Positions 17,819-26,952 of a stretch of 34,802 bases of DNA are shown in pieces. The number at the start of each line of letters is the position of its first letter. Within the stretch, counting starts at the first letter, position 1. This DNA comes from Halieaceae bacterium (lineage in GTDB: Bacteria; Pseudomonadota; Gammaproteobacteria; Pseudomonadales; Halieaceae), in contig JANQIO010000030.1 in NCBI GenBank assembly GCA_028282105.1, forward strand, positions 1-34,802. The letters run 5' to 3'. Below the pieces are notes generated by a model. The model saw nothing but the letters and a program-made list of their open reading frames with translations, had not been told where the DNA came from and made no database searches. The translations under genes and the position numbers were made by a program.

Positions 17819-18853
17819 TTAGAAATTCTCCGGCATCTTGGCCTTCTCTTTGGCCGCCTCGCGGCTGATCAGGCGCTTCTCCAGCAGGCGCTCCAGGCAC
17901 TGGTCGAGGGTCTGCATGCCCAGCGAACCACCGGTCTGGATGGCTGAGTACATCTGCGCCACCTTGTCCTCGCGAATCAGGTTTCGAATCGCCGAAGTAC
18001 CACGCATGATCTCGTGGGCCGCCACGCGGCCGCCGCCCTGCTTCTTGAGCAAGGTCTGCGAAATCACCGCCTGCAGCGATTCCGACAGCATCGAGCGCAC
18101 CATGGCTTTTTCCGCCGCCGGGAACACGTCGATAATCCGGTCGATGGTCTTGGCGGCCGACTGGGTGTGCAGGGTGCCGAACACCAGGTGACCCGTCTCC
18201 GCTGCTTCCAGCGCCAGCTTGATGGTTTCCAGGTCGCGCAGCTCGCCCACCAGGATGATGTCAGGGTCTTCCCGCAGCGCTGAGCGCAGCGCCTCGTTGA
18301 AGCCCAGGGTATCCCGGTGCACCTCACGCTGGTTGATCAGGCACTTTTTGCTCTCATGCACGAATTCTATAGGGTCCTCGATGGTGAGGATGTGCTGGTA
18401 GCGGTTGTCGTTGATGTAGTCGATGATCGCCGCCAGGGTGGTGGACTTGCCGGAGCCGGTCGGCCCGGTGACCAGCAGCAGGCCGCGCGGCACTTCGGCC
18501 ACATCCTTGAACACCTGGCCCATGCCCAGGTCGTCCATGGTCAGCACCTTGGAGGGAATGGTCCGGAACACGCCACCCGCGCCGCGGTTCTGGTTAAAGG
18601 CGTTTACACGGAAGCGCGACACGCCAGGCACTTCAAAGGAGAAGTCAGTCTCCATGAACTCCTCGTAGTCCTTGCGCTGCTTGTCATTCATGATCTCGTA
18701 GATCAGGTCGTGGACCTGCTTGTGGTCCATGGGCGGCAGGTTGATACGGCGCACATCGCCATCCACCCGGATCATAGGCGGCAGGCCGGCCGACAGGTGC
18801 AGGTCGGAGGCGCCTTGCTTGGCGCTGAATGCGAGCAGTTCCGTGATATCCAT
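17819..18853 (-). CDS. pilT: Type IV pilus retraction ATPase PilT
   Basis: Main retraction motor of type IV pili, a hexameric AAA-like ATPase at the inner membrane. 344 residues, standard length. Walker A GPTGSGKST (about 130-138), Asp box IEDPIEFVHE, Walker B DIILVGELRD, His box FGTLHTQSAA, and the PilT-specific AIRNLIRE segment near the C-terminus. The ATG at 18851-18853 has GGGGAG about nine bases upstream. It diverges from yggS, an arrangement also found in Pseudomonas. Pilus assembly genes are not in this window. Confidence 0.96.
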   Translation of the reverse strand: MDITELLAFSAKQGASDLHLSAGLPPMIRVDGDVRRINLPPMDHKQVHDLIYEIMNDKQRKDYEEFMETDFSFEVPGVSRFRVNAFNQNRGAGGVFRTIPSKVLTMDDLGMGQVFKDVAEVPRGLLLVTGPTGSGKSTTLAAIIDYINDNRYQHILTIEDPIEFVHESKKCLINQREVHRDTLGFNEALRSALREDPDIILVGELRDLETIKLALEAAETGHLVFGTLHTQSAAKTIDRIIDVFPAAEKAMVRSMLSESLQAVISQTLLKKQGGGRVAAHEIMRGTSAIRNLIREDKVAQMYSAIQTGGSLGMQTLDQCLERLLEKRLISREAAKEKAKMPENF

Positions 18854-19264
18854 AGACGTCGGCTCCCCTGTCTAGCCGTGGTGGCAACGCCTCTCGGGAA
18901 GTGCGCTGCCATCTTACTTGTCCGGCCCCGTCGGACCATTCTACCGGTTAGCCGCCACGCGCTCTCGCGGCGTTTCGCCGGGTCCCGCTGGCCGGGTTCT
19001 CACCCAGCACTCTTACTACCATAGCAAGCCCTATATAATAGCCATTGAACTGACTCGACAGGGCGTAGCTTAGCTGCGCCACAGCGCATCCAGTTGGCTG
19101 GCAAATACCGCCACACGCGGGTGCGCGACTGCAGCCAGAGCAGCCATTAAAAGGCCGTCAGAACCGCCAACTAAACAGCCGGTTAAACAGCCAGTTAAAC
19201 AAAAACCAGACCTGCCACGAGAGAAGCGGTGAGATGAGTGCTAGCTACCTCACCAGCCCGCGCC
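18854..19264. promoter_or_regulatory. pilT/yggS divergent spacer with candidate promoters and a long leader
   Basis: This 411-base non-coding stretch holds: a TAGAAT on the minus strand (18938-18943) as a possible pilT -10; a TATAAT on the plus strand (19034-19039) inside a TATATAATA run as a likely yggS -10, without a convincing -35; a strong hairpin at about 19060-19080 with arms GGCGTAGC and GCTGCGCC; and a 12-bp repeat, TAAACAGCCGGT then TAAACAGCCAGT, at 19170-19200. If the plus -10 is right, the yggS leader is about 220 bases. I recognise no known riboswitch in it. Confidence 0.5.
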
Positions 19265-19951
19265 ATGACTGAACTTGCGATAGCCAAGAATATAGCAAAG
19301 CTCGAAAATAGAATACGAATCGCGTCACAAAATTGCGGTCGCGACCCGGCCACTGTCAGCCTGCTGGCGGTCTCCAAAACCAAGCCGGTCGCGGCCATCC
19401 GGGAGGCAGCGACGGCGGGCCACCGCGCCTTCGGCGAGAACTATCTGCAGGAAGCGTTGGAAAAGATGGACGCGCTGGCCGACCTGCCCTTGTGCTGGCA
19501 CTTCATCGGGCCACTGCAGTCCAACAAGACCCGGCCCGTGGCGGAGCGCTTTGACTGGGTACACAGTGTGGATCGCCTGAAGATCGCAAGGCGCCTCAGC
19601 GAGCAGCGGCCCGCAGCGCTACCGCCGCTCAATCTGTGCCTGCAGGTCAACATCAGCGGCGAGCAGAGCAAGGCCGGCATCGAGCTGGCCGCGCTGCCCG
19701 CGCTGGCTGTCGAGGTGGCGGCCCTGCCGAGGGTGGCGCTGCGCGGACTGATGGCGATCCCCGCACCCTGTGACGACCCGGACGCCCAGCGCGAACCCTT
19801 TGCCCGGTTGCGCGAGGCCCTGAACAAGCTGCAGATCGATATCCCGGGGCTGGACACGCTATCCATGGGAATGTCCGGAGACCTGGAGGCGGCGATTGCC
19901 GAGGGCGCCACCCTGGTGCGGATCGGCACGGACATCTTCGGGCCGCGCTGA
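19265..19951 (+). CDS. yggS: PLP homeostasis protein YggS/PROSC family
   Basis: Single-domain TIM-barrel protein that binds pyridoxal phosphate and helps balance free PLP and amino/keto acid pools; not known to be an enzyme. 228 residues from the chosen ATG. PLP lysine in LLAVSKTKP (Lys about 38), then FGENYLQEA, WHFIGPLQSNK, QVNISGEQSK, LRGLMAIP and the phosphate-binding SMGMSGDLEAAIAEG. A GTG nine codons upstream is the alternative start; neither has a clear Shine-Dalgarno. A 12-codon frame from an ATG at 19234 ends at 19272, overlapping the gene start, and could couple translation. It precedes proC, as in many bacteria. Confidence 0.95.
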   Translation: MTELAIAKNIAKLENRIRIASQNCGRDPATVSLLAVSKTKPVAAIREAATAGHRAFGENYLQEALEKMDALADLPLCWHFIGPLQSNKTRPVAERFDWVHSVDRLKIARRLSEQRPAALPPLNLCLQVNISGEQSKAGIELAALPALAVEVAALPRVALRGLMAIPAPCDDPDAQREPFARLREALNKLQIDIPGLDTLSMGMSGDLEAAIAEGATLVRIGTDIFGPR

Positions 19952-20014
19952 GCCGCGTGTATACTCTGCTGCCCCCGGTAGAATCCCGGCCGGGTAACCT
20001 GGAACACGAACGAC

Positions 20015-20836
20015 GTGAAACATCTTAAAGTTGGATTCATCGGCGCCGGCAATATGGCGACCAGCATTATCGGCGGTCTGCTGGAACAGGGCATGCCTGC
20101 GGAGAACATCCGCGCCAGCGACCCGAGCCGCGAGGCGCTGGAGCGGCTGCGACAGCTGGCGCCGATTCATACCTCGCAGACAAACAGTGAGGCCGTCGAA
20201 GACGCAGACGTGGTCGTGTTGTCGGTGAAGCCACAGGTGATGGCGCAAGCCGCTGCCAGCATCCGCGAGCCGCTGGCTGCCAGCGGCGCCATGGCCGTTT
20301 CCATCGCCGCAGGGATTACCCTGGCCAGCCTGGAAAGCGCCCTGGGTGATGACCGGCCGATTGTGCGCTGCATGCCCAACACCCCGGCACTGCTGCGCGC
20401 CGGCGCCACCGCCCTGTTCGCCAATGCCGCCTGCGGGCCCGCCCAGCGCGAACTCGCCGAGGCAGTGCTGGGCGCTGTCGGCAGTGTTTGCTGGGTGGCC
20501 GAGGAATCACAGCTCGACGCCGTCACCGCCCTGTCCGGCAGCGGTCCCGCCTACTTCTTCCTGTTCACGGAAGCCATGGTCAATGCCGGCGAGGCTCTCG
20601 GCCTCGACCGAGACACCAGCACCCAATTGGCGGTGCAAACCGCACTGGGGTCTGCCCGCATGGCCGCCGAGAACGATGTAGCGCTAGAGGAATTGCGGCG
20701 CCGGGTCACCAGTCCGGGCGGCACTACCGAGCGCGCCGTACAACACTTCGAGGCCGCCGGTCTGCGGGACACCGTCCGCGCCGCCATGGCAGCCGCCGCA
20801 GAACGCTCCCGGGAGCTCGCCGGGGAATTGGGATAA
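20015..20836 (+). CDS. proC: Pyrroline-5-carboxylate reductase
   Basis: Last step of proline synthesis: NAD(P)H-dependent reduction of pyrroline-5-carboxylate. 273 residues. N-terminal Rossmann motif VGFIGAGNMATSI, VLSVKPQ, VRCMPNTPAL, then the C-terminal dimer domain with ALSGSGPAYFF and RRRVTSPGGTTERA. The start is GTG at 20015, with GGAAC about 12 bases upstream; no earlier in-frame start fits the family. It lies 63 bases after yggS, a gap that contains TATACT and TAGAAT sequences but no convincing promoter pair. Confidence 0.97.
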   Translation: MKHLKVGFIGAGNMATSIIGGLLEQGMPAENIRASDPSREALERLRQLAPIHTSQTNSEAVEDADVVVLSVKPQVMAQAAASIREPLAASGAMAVSIAAGITLASLESALGDDRPIVRCMPNTPALLRAGATALFANAACGPAQRELAEAVLGAVGSVCWVAEESQLDAVTALSGSGPAYFFLFTEAMVNAGEALGLDRDTSTQLAVQTALGSARMAAENDVALEELRRRVTSPGGTTERAVQHFEAAGLRDTVRAAMAAAAERSRELAGELG

Positions 20837-20842
20837 AACGCT

Positions 20843-21430
20843 ATGGGTCCTGTCGCTGAATCTTTCACCTTGCTGGTGAACGTCTTCTTTAACCTGCTGC
20901 TACTGCTGGTGCTGGTGCGCTTCCTGCTGCAACTGGTGCGGGCGGATTTCTACAATCCCATCAGCCAGGCGGTGGCGAAGATGACCAACCCACTGCTGTT
21001 TCCGCTGCGCCGCCTCATCCCCGGCTACGGCGGGTTTGATGTCGCCTCTCTGGTGCTGCTATTGCTGGCGGAACTGCTGGCCACCTTCGTGCTGGGCTTT
21101 GTGCACGGTCGGGGCCTGGTGCCGCCGCTGCTGGCGCTGCTGTGGGCGCCGCTGGGCATTGTCAGCCTGTTCCTGAGCTTCTACTTCTTCGCCATTCTGG
21201 CCATGATCATTCTCAGCTGGGTGGCGCCCGGCAACCCCAGCCCTGTCATCTATCTGCTGCACCAGCTCACCGAACCGGTCATGGCGCCTTTCCGCCGTCT
21301 GCTGCCGGCCATGGGCGGCCTGGACCTGTCGCCTATCCTGGTGTTCGTGGCGATCCAGATTGCGCAGATCTTCGTCAGCTACGCTGCCCAGGGCGTCAAC
21401 CTGCAGCCGGCCCTGGTGGTGGGCTTCTGA
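20843..21430 (+). CDS. yggT: YggT-family integral membrane protein
   Basis: 195 residues in two similar halves, each a YGGT repeat: hydrophobic helix, then a block such as [27 protein letters not shown] (in part) in the first half and [22 protein letters not shown] in the second (in part), then another helix. Four to five membrane segments are expected. The family is linked to osmotic shock resistance in E. coli and cell-division-related roles elsewhere, but its mechanism is unknown. It begins six bases after proC. Confidence 0.93.
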   Translation: MGPVAESFTLLVNVFFNLLLLLVLVRFLLQLVRADFYNPISQAVAKMTNPLLFPLRRLIPGYGGFDVASLVLLLLAELLATFVLGFVHGRGLVPPLLALLWAPLGIVSLFLSFYFFAILAMIILSWVAPGNPSPVIYLLHQLTEPVMAPFRRLLPAMGGLDLSPILVFVAIQIAQIFVSYAAQGVNLQPALVVGF

Positions 21431-21437
21431 GGCCCTC

Positions 21438-22583
21438 ATGGTTGCCGCGGACGCCGCCGACAGCGTCGGGCTGGTCACTCCCCAGCGCGCCGAGTTTCCC
21501 GAGGGACTGACTCTCGCCTGCGGGCGTCGTCTGACGGGCTTTGAGTTGGTCTACGAGACCTATGGCGAGCTGAACGCCGACGCCAGCAATGCGGTACTGG
21601 TCTGTCATGCACTCAGCGGCCATCACCACGCCGCCGGCTACCACAGTGAGGATGATCGCAAACCCGGCTGGTGGGACACCTGCATCGGCCCCGGTAAGGC
21701 CATCGATACCCGACATTTTTTTGTCGTCAGCCTCAACAACCTGGGCGGCTGCCATGGCTCCACCGGCCCACTGAGCATCGATCCTGACACGGGTGCCGAG
21801 TACGGGCCGGATTTCCCGCCCCTGCGCGCCCGTGACTGGGTGCACAGCCAGGCCATGCTGGCAGATCGGCTGGGAATCGAGTGCTGGGCGGCGGTGATCG
21901 GCGGCAGCCTGGGCGGCATGCAGGCCATGCGCTGGGCGCTGGAGTACCCCGACCGCGTGCGGCACTGCGTGGTGATTGCCGCGGCCACGAAGCTGAGCGC
22001 CCAGAATATTGCCTTCAATGAAATTGCCCGCCAGGCCATCACCTCGGACCCGGCATTTCACGGTGGGCGCTATCGCCAGCAGGACACCGTGCCGCGGGAC
22101 GGTCTCGCCATCGCCCGCATGGTGGGACATATCACCTACCTGTCCGATGACGCTATGGCCGACCGCTTCGGTCGCGACCTGCGCTCCGGCAACTTCGAGC
22201 TGGGTAGCGATGAGGGTGTGGAGTTCCAGGTGCAGAGCTACCTGCGCCACCAGGGCAGCACCTTCAGCGAAAGCTTCGATGCCAATACCTATATCCTCAT
22301 GACCCGGGCGCTGGACTATTTCGACCTGGCGCGGGAATACGGGGATGACCCGGCTCGCGCCTTTGCCGAGGCCAAGGCGTCGTTCCTGGTACTGTCATTC
22401 AGCACCGACTGGCGTTTTTCCCCGGCTCGCTCCCGGGAGATCGTGGACGCGCTGTTGGCCGCGGGAAAATCCGTATCCTACGCGGAAATCGAAGCCGACC
22501 AGGGACACGACGCCTTCCTGCTGCCGATTCCGCGCTACCTGGACGTGTTTGGCGCCTACATGCAGCGGGTGCGCAATACATGA
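21438..22583 (+). CDS. metX: Homoserine O-acyltransferase MetX
   Basis: Activates homoserine for methionine synthesis by O-acylation. Alpha/beta-hydrolase fold, 381 residues: [13 protein letters not shown] (about 56-68), [18 protein letters not shown] (oxyanion region), nucleophile elbow GGSLGGMQ (Ser about 157), Asp in the STDWRFSP region, and catalytic His in DQGHDAFLL. MetX in Pseudomonas-like gammaproteobacteria, paired with MetW, generally uses succinyl-CoA, so homoserine O-succinyltransferase is more likely than acetyltransferase here. Specificity cannot be proved by eye. I chose the ATG at 21438, eight bases after yggT; the frame is open further upstream inside yggT without family similarity. 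It overlaps metW by ATGA. Confidence 0.95.
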   Translation: MVAADAADSVGLVTPQRAEFPEGLTLACGRRLTGFELVYETYGELNADASNAVLVCHALSGHHHAAGYHSEDDRKPGWWDTCIGPGKAIDTRHFFVVSLNNLGGCHGSTGPLSIDPDTGAEYGPDFPPLRARDWVHSQAMLADRLGIECWAAVIGGSLGGMQAMRWALEYPDRVRHCVVIAAATKLSAQNIAFNEIARQAITSDPAFHGGRYRQQDTVPRDGLAIARMVGHITYLSDDAMADRFGRDLRSGNFELGSDEGVEFQVQSYLRHQGSTFSESFDANTYILMTRALDYFDLAREYGDDPARAFAEAKASFLVLSFSTDWRFSPARSREIVDALLAAGKSVSYAEIEADQGHDAFLLPIPRYLDVFGAYMQRVRNT

Positions 22584-23170
22584 GACAGGACCTCACCCAT
22601 ATACAGCAGTGGATACAACCGGGCTCGCGGGTGCTGGACCTGGCCTGTGGCGACGGCGAGTTCCTGGCCCGACTGCAATCTGAGCGGGATGTAGAAGGCA
22701 TAGGCCTGGAGATCGATGGCCCCAGCATCACCGCCGGAATCGCCCGCGGCCTGAATATCATCGAGCAGAACCTCGACCGGGGTCTCGCCAATTTCCGCGA
22801 CGACAGCTTCGACACCGTGGTCATGGCCCACGCCCTGCAGGCGGTGCGCTACCCCCACCTGGTGCTCGATGAAATGCTGCGCATCGGCCGCGAGTGTATT
22901 GTGACATTCCCCAATTTCGGCCAGTGGCGTTGCCGCCTGTACCTGGGCAGTCGCGGGCGCATGCCGGTATCCAAGTTCATGCCCTACACCTGGTACGACA
23001 CCCCCAATATCCACTTCTGCACTGTGCGTGATTTCGAGAGCCTCTGCGAGGAGCGCAGGGTCCGCATCCTGCAGCGGGATATGGTGGGGCCTGCCAACAA
23101 CAGCGGGGTACTGGCACGGGCCTGGCCCAACCTGTTCGCCACCACCGCGATCTACCATATCGCCCGCTAG
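22580..23170 (+). CDS. metW: Methionine biosynthesis protein MetW
   Basis: 196-residue class I methyltransferase-like protein with motif [16 protein letters not shown] (about 18-32) and the family block [10 protein letters not shown] followed by [12 protein letters not shown]. MetW accompanies MetX in many proteobacteria and is needed for, or stimulates, homoserine acylation; a methyl-transfer reaction has not been shown to my knowledge. It starts inside the metX stop (ATGA overlap), a coupling that fits a complex made in fixed ratio. Confidence 0.95.
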   Translation: MRQDLTHIQQWIQPGSRVLDLACGDGEFLARLQSERDVEGIGLEIDGPSITAGIARGLNIIEQNLDRGLANFRDDSFDTVVMAHALQAVRYPHLVLDEMLRIGRECIVTFPNFGQWRCRLYLGSRGRMPVSKFMPYTWYDTPNIHFCTVRDFESLCEERRVRILQRDMVGPANNSGVLARAWPNLFATTAIYHIAR

Positions 23171-23190
23171 CGGCGACGCCGGAGGACAGC

Positions 23191-23808
23191 ATGCGCACCG
23201 AGATCAAACCGCACCGGGTCGTGATCGCCAGCGGCAATCGTGGCAAGCTCGCCGAGTTTGCCGATCTGCTGGCGCAGTGGGACTGTGAAGCGGTACCGCA
23301 GGCGGCATTCAATATCGAACCGGTAGAAGAGACCGGCGACAGCTTCGTGGAGAACGCGCTGCTCAAGGCCAATGCCGCCTCCCATCACAGCGGGCTGCCG
23401 GCCATCGCCGACGACTCGGGCCTGATCGTAGACGCCCTGGACGGCGCCCCGGGCATCTACTCTGCCCGCTATGCCGGTGAGGACGCCAGCGACACGGACA
23501 ACAACCGCAAGCTGCTGGCCGCCCTGGCCGATGTGCCAGAGGCCGAGCGCAGCGCCCGGTTTCACTGTGCACTGGTGTTCCTGCGCCACTGGCAGGACCC
23601 CAACCCGGTAATCTGCCAGGCCGATTGGGAAGGCCGCATACTGTTTGAGCCCAGCGGTGCGGGCGGCTTCGGCTACGACCCGCTGTTTTTCGTGCCGGCG
23701 GAGAACGCCAGCGCGGCGCAGCTGGATGCCGCCACCAAGAACCGCATTAGCCACCGCAGCCAGGCCATGGCCCGGCTGTTGGCCGCACTGGCCAGGGAGC
23801 TGGGGTGA
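23191..23808 (+). CDS. rdgB: dITP/XTP pyrophosphatase
   Basis: House-cleaning hydrolase (Ham1 family) that converts non-canonical purine triphosphates such as dITP and XTP to monophosphates, keeping them out of DNA. 205 residues with VIASGNRGKLAEF (about 11-23), ENALLKANAA, the metal-binding ADDSGL, GIYSARYAG, FGYDPLF and the C-terminal SHRSQA. The ATG at 23191 follows GGAGGA by about five bases. Its last bases overlap the hemW GTG. Confidence 0.97.
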   Translation: MRTEIKPHRVVIASGNRGKLAEFADLLAQWDCEAVPQAAFNIEPVEETGDSFVENALLKANAASHHSGLPAIADDSGLIVDALDGAPGIYSARYAGEDASDTDNNRKLLAALADVPEAERSARFHCALVFLRHWQDPNPVICQADWEGRILFEPSGAGGFGYDPLFFVPAENASAAQLDAATKNRISHRSQAMARLLAALARELG

Positions 23809-24947
23809 GCGCCCTGCAGCTGCCGCCGCTCAGCCTCTACATCCATATCCCCTGGTGTGAGCGCAAATGCCCCTACTGCGATTTCAATTCCCATGAATAT
23901 GGGGGTGCGCTGCCGGAAGCCCAGTATGTGAATGCACTGCTGAGCGATCTGGAGGCCGACCTGCCGCTGGCCCAGCAGCGGCCATTGGTATCTATTTTCA
24001 TTGGTGGTGGCACGCCCAGCCTGCTATCGACTGAGGCCATGCAGTCACTGTTGGACGGAGTCCGCGCGCGCCTGCCCCTGGACGCTGAGTGTGAGATCAC
24101 CCTGGAGGCCAATCCAGGCAGCGCCGAGGCGGACAAGTTTTCAGGCTTCGTAGCAGCCGGAGTCAATCGCATCTCCCTGGGCGTGCAGAGCTTTGACGAC
24201 CACTGCCTGCAGGCGCTGGGGCGAGTTCACGATGCTGAGCAGGCACGCCGCGCGGTGGCCCTGGCCCAGGCCTCCGGCATCGCCAGCCTCAATATCGACC
24301 TGATGCATGGCCTGCCGGGGCAAGCCAGCGAGGATGCGCGCGCCGACCTGCAGCAGGCGCTGGAATTCGCGCCTCAACACCTGTCCTGGTACCAGCTCAC
24401 CATTGAACGCAACACGGCGTTCTACAAGCGGCCACCGGAACTGCCGCTGGAAGATGAACTCGGCAACATCCAGGCCGCTGGTGAAGACCTGCTGTCCGCG
24501 GCCGGCTACCAGAACTACGAGGTGTCCGCCTATGCGCAGGCCGGCTATCGTTGCCGGCATAACCTCAACTACTGGGAGTTTGGCGATTACCTCGGTATCG
24601 GTGCCGGCGCCCACGGCAAGCTGACGCTGCCTGAAGGGGGTGAGATTCGCCGCACGGTGAAGAAGCGCCAACCCGCCGAGTATCTTGCCACCGGCGATGT
24701 TCGGGCCAATGGCCAGGTACTTACATCGGAGGATCTACCCGGGGATTTTATGCTCAATGCCCTGCGACTCAGCGACGGATTCGCTCCAGCCCTGTACCAG
24801 GCCCGCACCGGGCTGTCGCTGGAGAAGCTGTCGGGCACCCTGGAAACACTGGCCGGCCAGGGCCTGCTGGAAATTACCGCTGAGCGGGTTCGACCGACGG
24901 CGCTGGGTCGGCGCTACCTGGACAGCGTGGTGAGTGAGTTCCTGTAG
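23805..24947 (+). CDS. hemW: Radical SAM family protein HemW (heme chaperone)
   Basis: Member of the oxygen-independent coproporphyrinogen oxidase family, but of the HemW branch that binds heme and delivers it, rather than making porphyrin. 380 residues. Radical SAM cluster motif C18-E-R-K-C22-P-Y-C25 followed by DFNS, the GGGTPSLL SAM motif, and DLMHGLPGQ. The sequence keeps the HemW-type CDF after the third cysteine and the length near 380, shorter than HemN. The start is GTG at 23805 in a GTGA overlap with rdgB. It ends 12 bases before the convergent trmB, with no visible terminator. Confidence 0.93.
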   Translation: MSALQLPPLSLYIHIPWCERKCPYCDFNSHEYGGALPEAQYVNALLSDLEADLPLAQQRPLVSIFIGGGTPSLLSTEAMQSLLDGVRARLPLDAECEITLEANPGSAEADKFSGFVAAGVNRISLGVQSFDDHCLQALGRVHDAEQARRAVALAQASGIASLNIDLMHGLPGQASEDARADLQQALEFAPQHLSWYQLTIERNTAFYKRPPELPLEDELGNIQAAGEDLLSAAGYQNYEVSAYAQAGYRCRHNLNYWEFGDYLGIGAGAHGKLTLPEGGEIRRTVKKRQPAEYLATGDVRANGQVLTSEDLPGDFMLNALRLSDGFAPALYQARTGLSLEKLSGTLETLAGQGLLEITAERVRPTALGRRYLDSVVSEFL

Positions 24948-24959
24948 CGTAAGGGCAGT

Positions 24960-25646
24960 CTAGAGCGAGCGCTTGAACAGCAGGTCCCAAACACCGTGGC
25001 CAAGGCGCTGGCCGCGTTGCTCAAACTTGGTGAGGGGACGGTGTTCGGGGCGCGGTGAGTAGTGGCCGGGGCCGGCACAGTTGTCCAGGGCGGCCTCTGC
25101 TGACAGTACCTCCAGCATGTGCTCGGCGTAGTTCTCCCAGTCGGTGGCCAGGTGCAGGAAGCCGCCGGGCTTGAGCCGTTCACAGAGCAGGCGCACGAAG
25201 GTCGGCTGGATCAGCCGGCGCTTGTGATGGCGCTTCTTGTGCCAGGGGTCCGGGAAAAAGATCTGCACGCCGTCGAGACTCCCGGGCGCGATGCACTCCT
25301 CCAGCACCAGCACCGCATCGTCGCAGTACACACGGATGTTATCGACCTCGTTTTCCATCATCGCATGCAGCAGGCGCCCGACCCCGGGGCGGTGAACTTC
25401 CACGCCAAGGTAGTTGGTGTTGGGTGCCGCCCCGGCCATTGCCACCAGCGACTGGCCCATGCCGAAACCGATTTCCATCACCAGCGGCGCTTCGCGGCCG
25501 AAGGCCGCCTTCGCATCCAGCATGCCGTCCGCACGAGCTAGGCCGTAGCGCGGCAGGCCGGTCTCCAATGCCTTGCGCTGGCCCTCGGTAATGCGTCCCG
25601 GCCGCACAACGAAGCTGCGTATGCGCCCGCGCGCGTCAGTACTCAC
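24960..25646 (-). CDS. trmB: tRNA (guanine-46-N7)-methyltransferase
   Basis: Uses SAM to make m7G46 in the variable loop of many tRNAs. 228 residues. SAM motif MEIGFGMGQSL (about 56-66), GVEVHRPGVG, and the catalytic/tRNA-binding block FFPDPWHKKRHHKRR (about 129-143), then ATDWENYAEHM and the end LTKFEQRGQRLGH. The start is GTG at 25644-25646, overlapping the stop of the upstream DUF423 gene as GTGA. Confidence 0.97.
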   Translation of the reverse strand: MSTDARGRIRSFVVRPGRITEGQRKALETGLPRYGLARADGMLDAKAAFGREAPLVMEIGFGMGQSLVAMAGAAPNTNYLGVEVHRPGVGRLLHAMMENEVDNIRVYCDDAVLVLEECIAPGSLDGVQIFFPDPWHKKRHHKRRLIQPTFVRLLCERLKPGGFLHLATDWENYAEHMLEVLSAEAALDNCAGPGHYSPRPEHRPLTKFEQRGQRLGHGVWDLLFKRSL

Positions 25647-26044
25647 GGCTGATGGCGCCCCGGGCCCAGCGACCAGGCCAACAGCAGGGCCCAGCCGGCG
25701 ATGAAAGCCAGCCCACCCAGCGGCGTGATGGCGCCGAGCCAGCGGATGCCGGTAACGCTCAACAGGTAGAGGCTGCCGCTGAACAGCAATAGCCCCGCCG
25801 CAAAGGCCGCGCCGGCGAAACCCAGCAAGCGCGGCGAGCTTGCGGTGCGATGCAGCAGGGCGACGGCCAACAACGCCAGGGAGTGCGCAAAGTGGTACTG
25901 CACGGCGGTCTCGTAGATGCCGATGGCAGCGGCGTCGAGCTGCCCGCGCAGAGCGTGGGCGCCAAAAGCACCCAGCACTACCGCCAGCAGGCCACTGCCG
26001 GCGGCAAGTCCGAGGTAGGGGGAGTGATTGAACGCGGGTTGCAC
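25643..26044 (-). CDS. DUF423 small membrane protein
   Basis: 133 residues with four predicted membrane helices (about 9-30, 52-66, 73-93, 103-125) and the family signatures LGAFGAHAL (about 23-31), YHFAHSLALL and the LFSGSLYLL segment. The E. coli relative is YgdD; no function is established. It overlaps trmB by four bases and lies 23 bases after rpoH on the same strand, so it may be read with either. Confidence 0.9.
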   Translation of the reverse strand: MQPAFNHSPYLGLAAGSGLLAVVLGAFGAHALRGQLDAAAIGIYETAVQYHFAHSLALLAVALLHRTASSPRLLGFAGAAFAAGLLLFSGSLYLLSVTGIRWLGAITPLGGLAFIAGWALLLAWSLGPGRHQP

Positions 26045-26067
26045 GGTCGCCGGTCGCCGGCCGCCGA

Positions 26068-26922
26068 TCAGGCTTCCATGCTGGCCCGAAGTTTTTTCAT
26101 CGCGTTCTGCTCAAGCTGGCGGATGCGCTCGGCAGACACGCTGTACTCAGCGGCCAGTTCCTGCAGGGTGGCCTTGTCTTCTGCCAGCCAGCGGCGGGTG
26201 ACGATATCCTGGCTGCGCTCGTCGAGCTCGGCCAGGGCCAGGTGCAGGCGAGTCTCGCTGCTGTCCTGCCAGTCGGCTTCTTCCACCAGGCTGGCCGGAT
26301 CCTGGCGCCGGTCTTCCAGGTAGTTGGCCGGCGCCTGCCAGGCGTCATCGTTATCGCTGTCGCTGGGGGCTTCAAAAGCCGTATCGTGGGAACTCAGCCG
26401 GCCCTCCATGCTCTGGACATCCTTGACGTCGACATTGAGATCCGCAGCAATCGCTTCCGCTTCTGCCTGGCTCAGCCAGGCGAGCTGCTTCTTCTGGCTG
26501 CGCAGGTTGAAGAACAGTTTGCGCTGGGCCTTGGTGGTGGCGATCTTGACGATGCGCCAGTTGCGCAGGATGTACTCGTGAATCTCGGCCTTGATCCAGT
26601 GCACGGCGAAGGACACCAGGCGCACGCCGCGAGCCGGGTCAAAGCGCTTGACCGCTTTCATCAGGCCGACGTTACCTTCCTGGATCAGATCCGCCTCGGG
26701 CAGCCCGTAGCCGGAGTAGCTGCGGGCAATGTGGACCACAAAGCGCAAATGCGACATGACCAACTGGCGGGCCGCATCGAGATTGTTGTTGTGGTAGAGA
26801 TCCTCTGCCAACTCCTGCTCACGCGCCTGGCTCAGCACCGGAATGCTGCCCACGGCCTGCACATAGGCCGCCAGGTTGGCGCCGGGAACAAGCTGGTCTA
26901 TGGGTGCAAGACTGGTTGTCAT
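26068..26922 (-). CDS. rpoH: RNA polymerase heat-shock sigma factor RpoH (sigma-32)
   Basis: Directs RNA polymerase to heat-shock promoters (chaperones, proteases). 284 residues, the same as E. coli. Region 2 runs from [15 protein letters not shown] to [21 protein letters not shown]; the RpoH box [13 protein letters not shown] is at 133-145, which separates it from other sigma-70 members; region 4.2 [21 protein letters not shown] is near the C-terminus. A GGAGG lies 13 bases before the ATG, an unusually long spacing. It follows ftsYEX, the common order. A perfect CIRCE element covers its likely promoter, pointing to HrcA repression. Confidence 0.97.
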   Translation of the reverse strand: MTTSLAPIDQLVPGANLAAYVQAVGSIPVLSQAREQELAEDLYHNNNLDAARQLVMSHLRFVVHIARSYSGYGLPEADLIQEGNVGLMKAVKRFDPARGVRLVSFAVHWIKAEIHEYILRNWRIVKIATTKAQRKLFFNLRSQKKQLAWLSQAEAEAIAADLNVDVKDVQSMEGRLSSHDTAFEAPSDSDNDDAWQAPANYLEDRRQDPASLVEEADWQDSSETRLHLALAELDERSQDIVTRRWLAEDKATLQELAAEYSVSAERIRQLEQNAMKKLRASMEA

Positions 26923-26952
26923 GGGTCGTCTACTTCCTCCAAAGGGTTGGCG

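Noticed and set aside
19060-19200. Possible riboswitch or small RNA in the yggS leader
   Set aside because: No known riboswitch core was recognised by eye; only a simple hairpin and a short repeat are visible, so no RNA gene is called.
23805-24947. hemW as an oxygen-independent coproporphyrinogen oxidase (hemN)
   Set aside because: Length about 380 and position after rdgB fit the HemW heme-chaperone branch, not the longer HemN enzyme.
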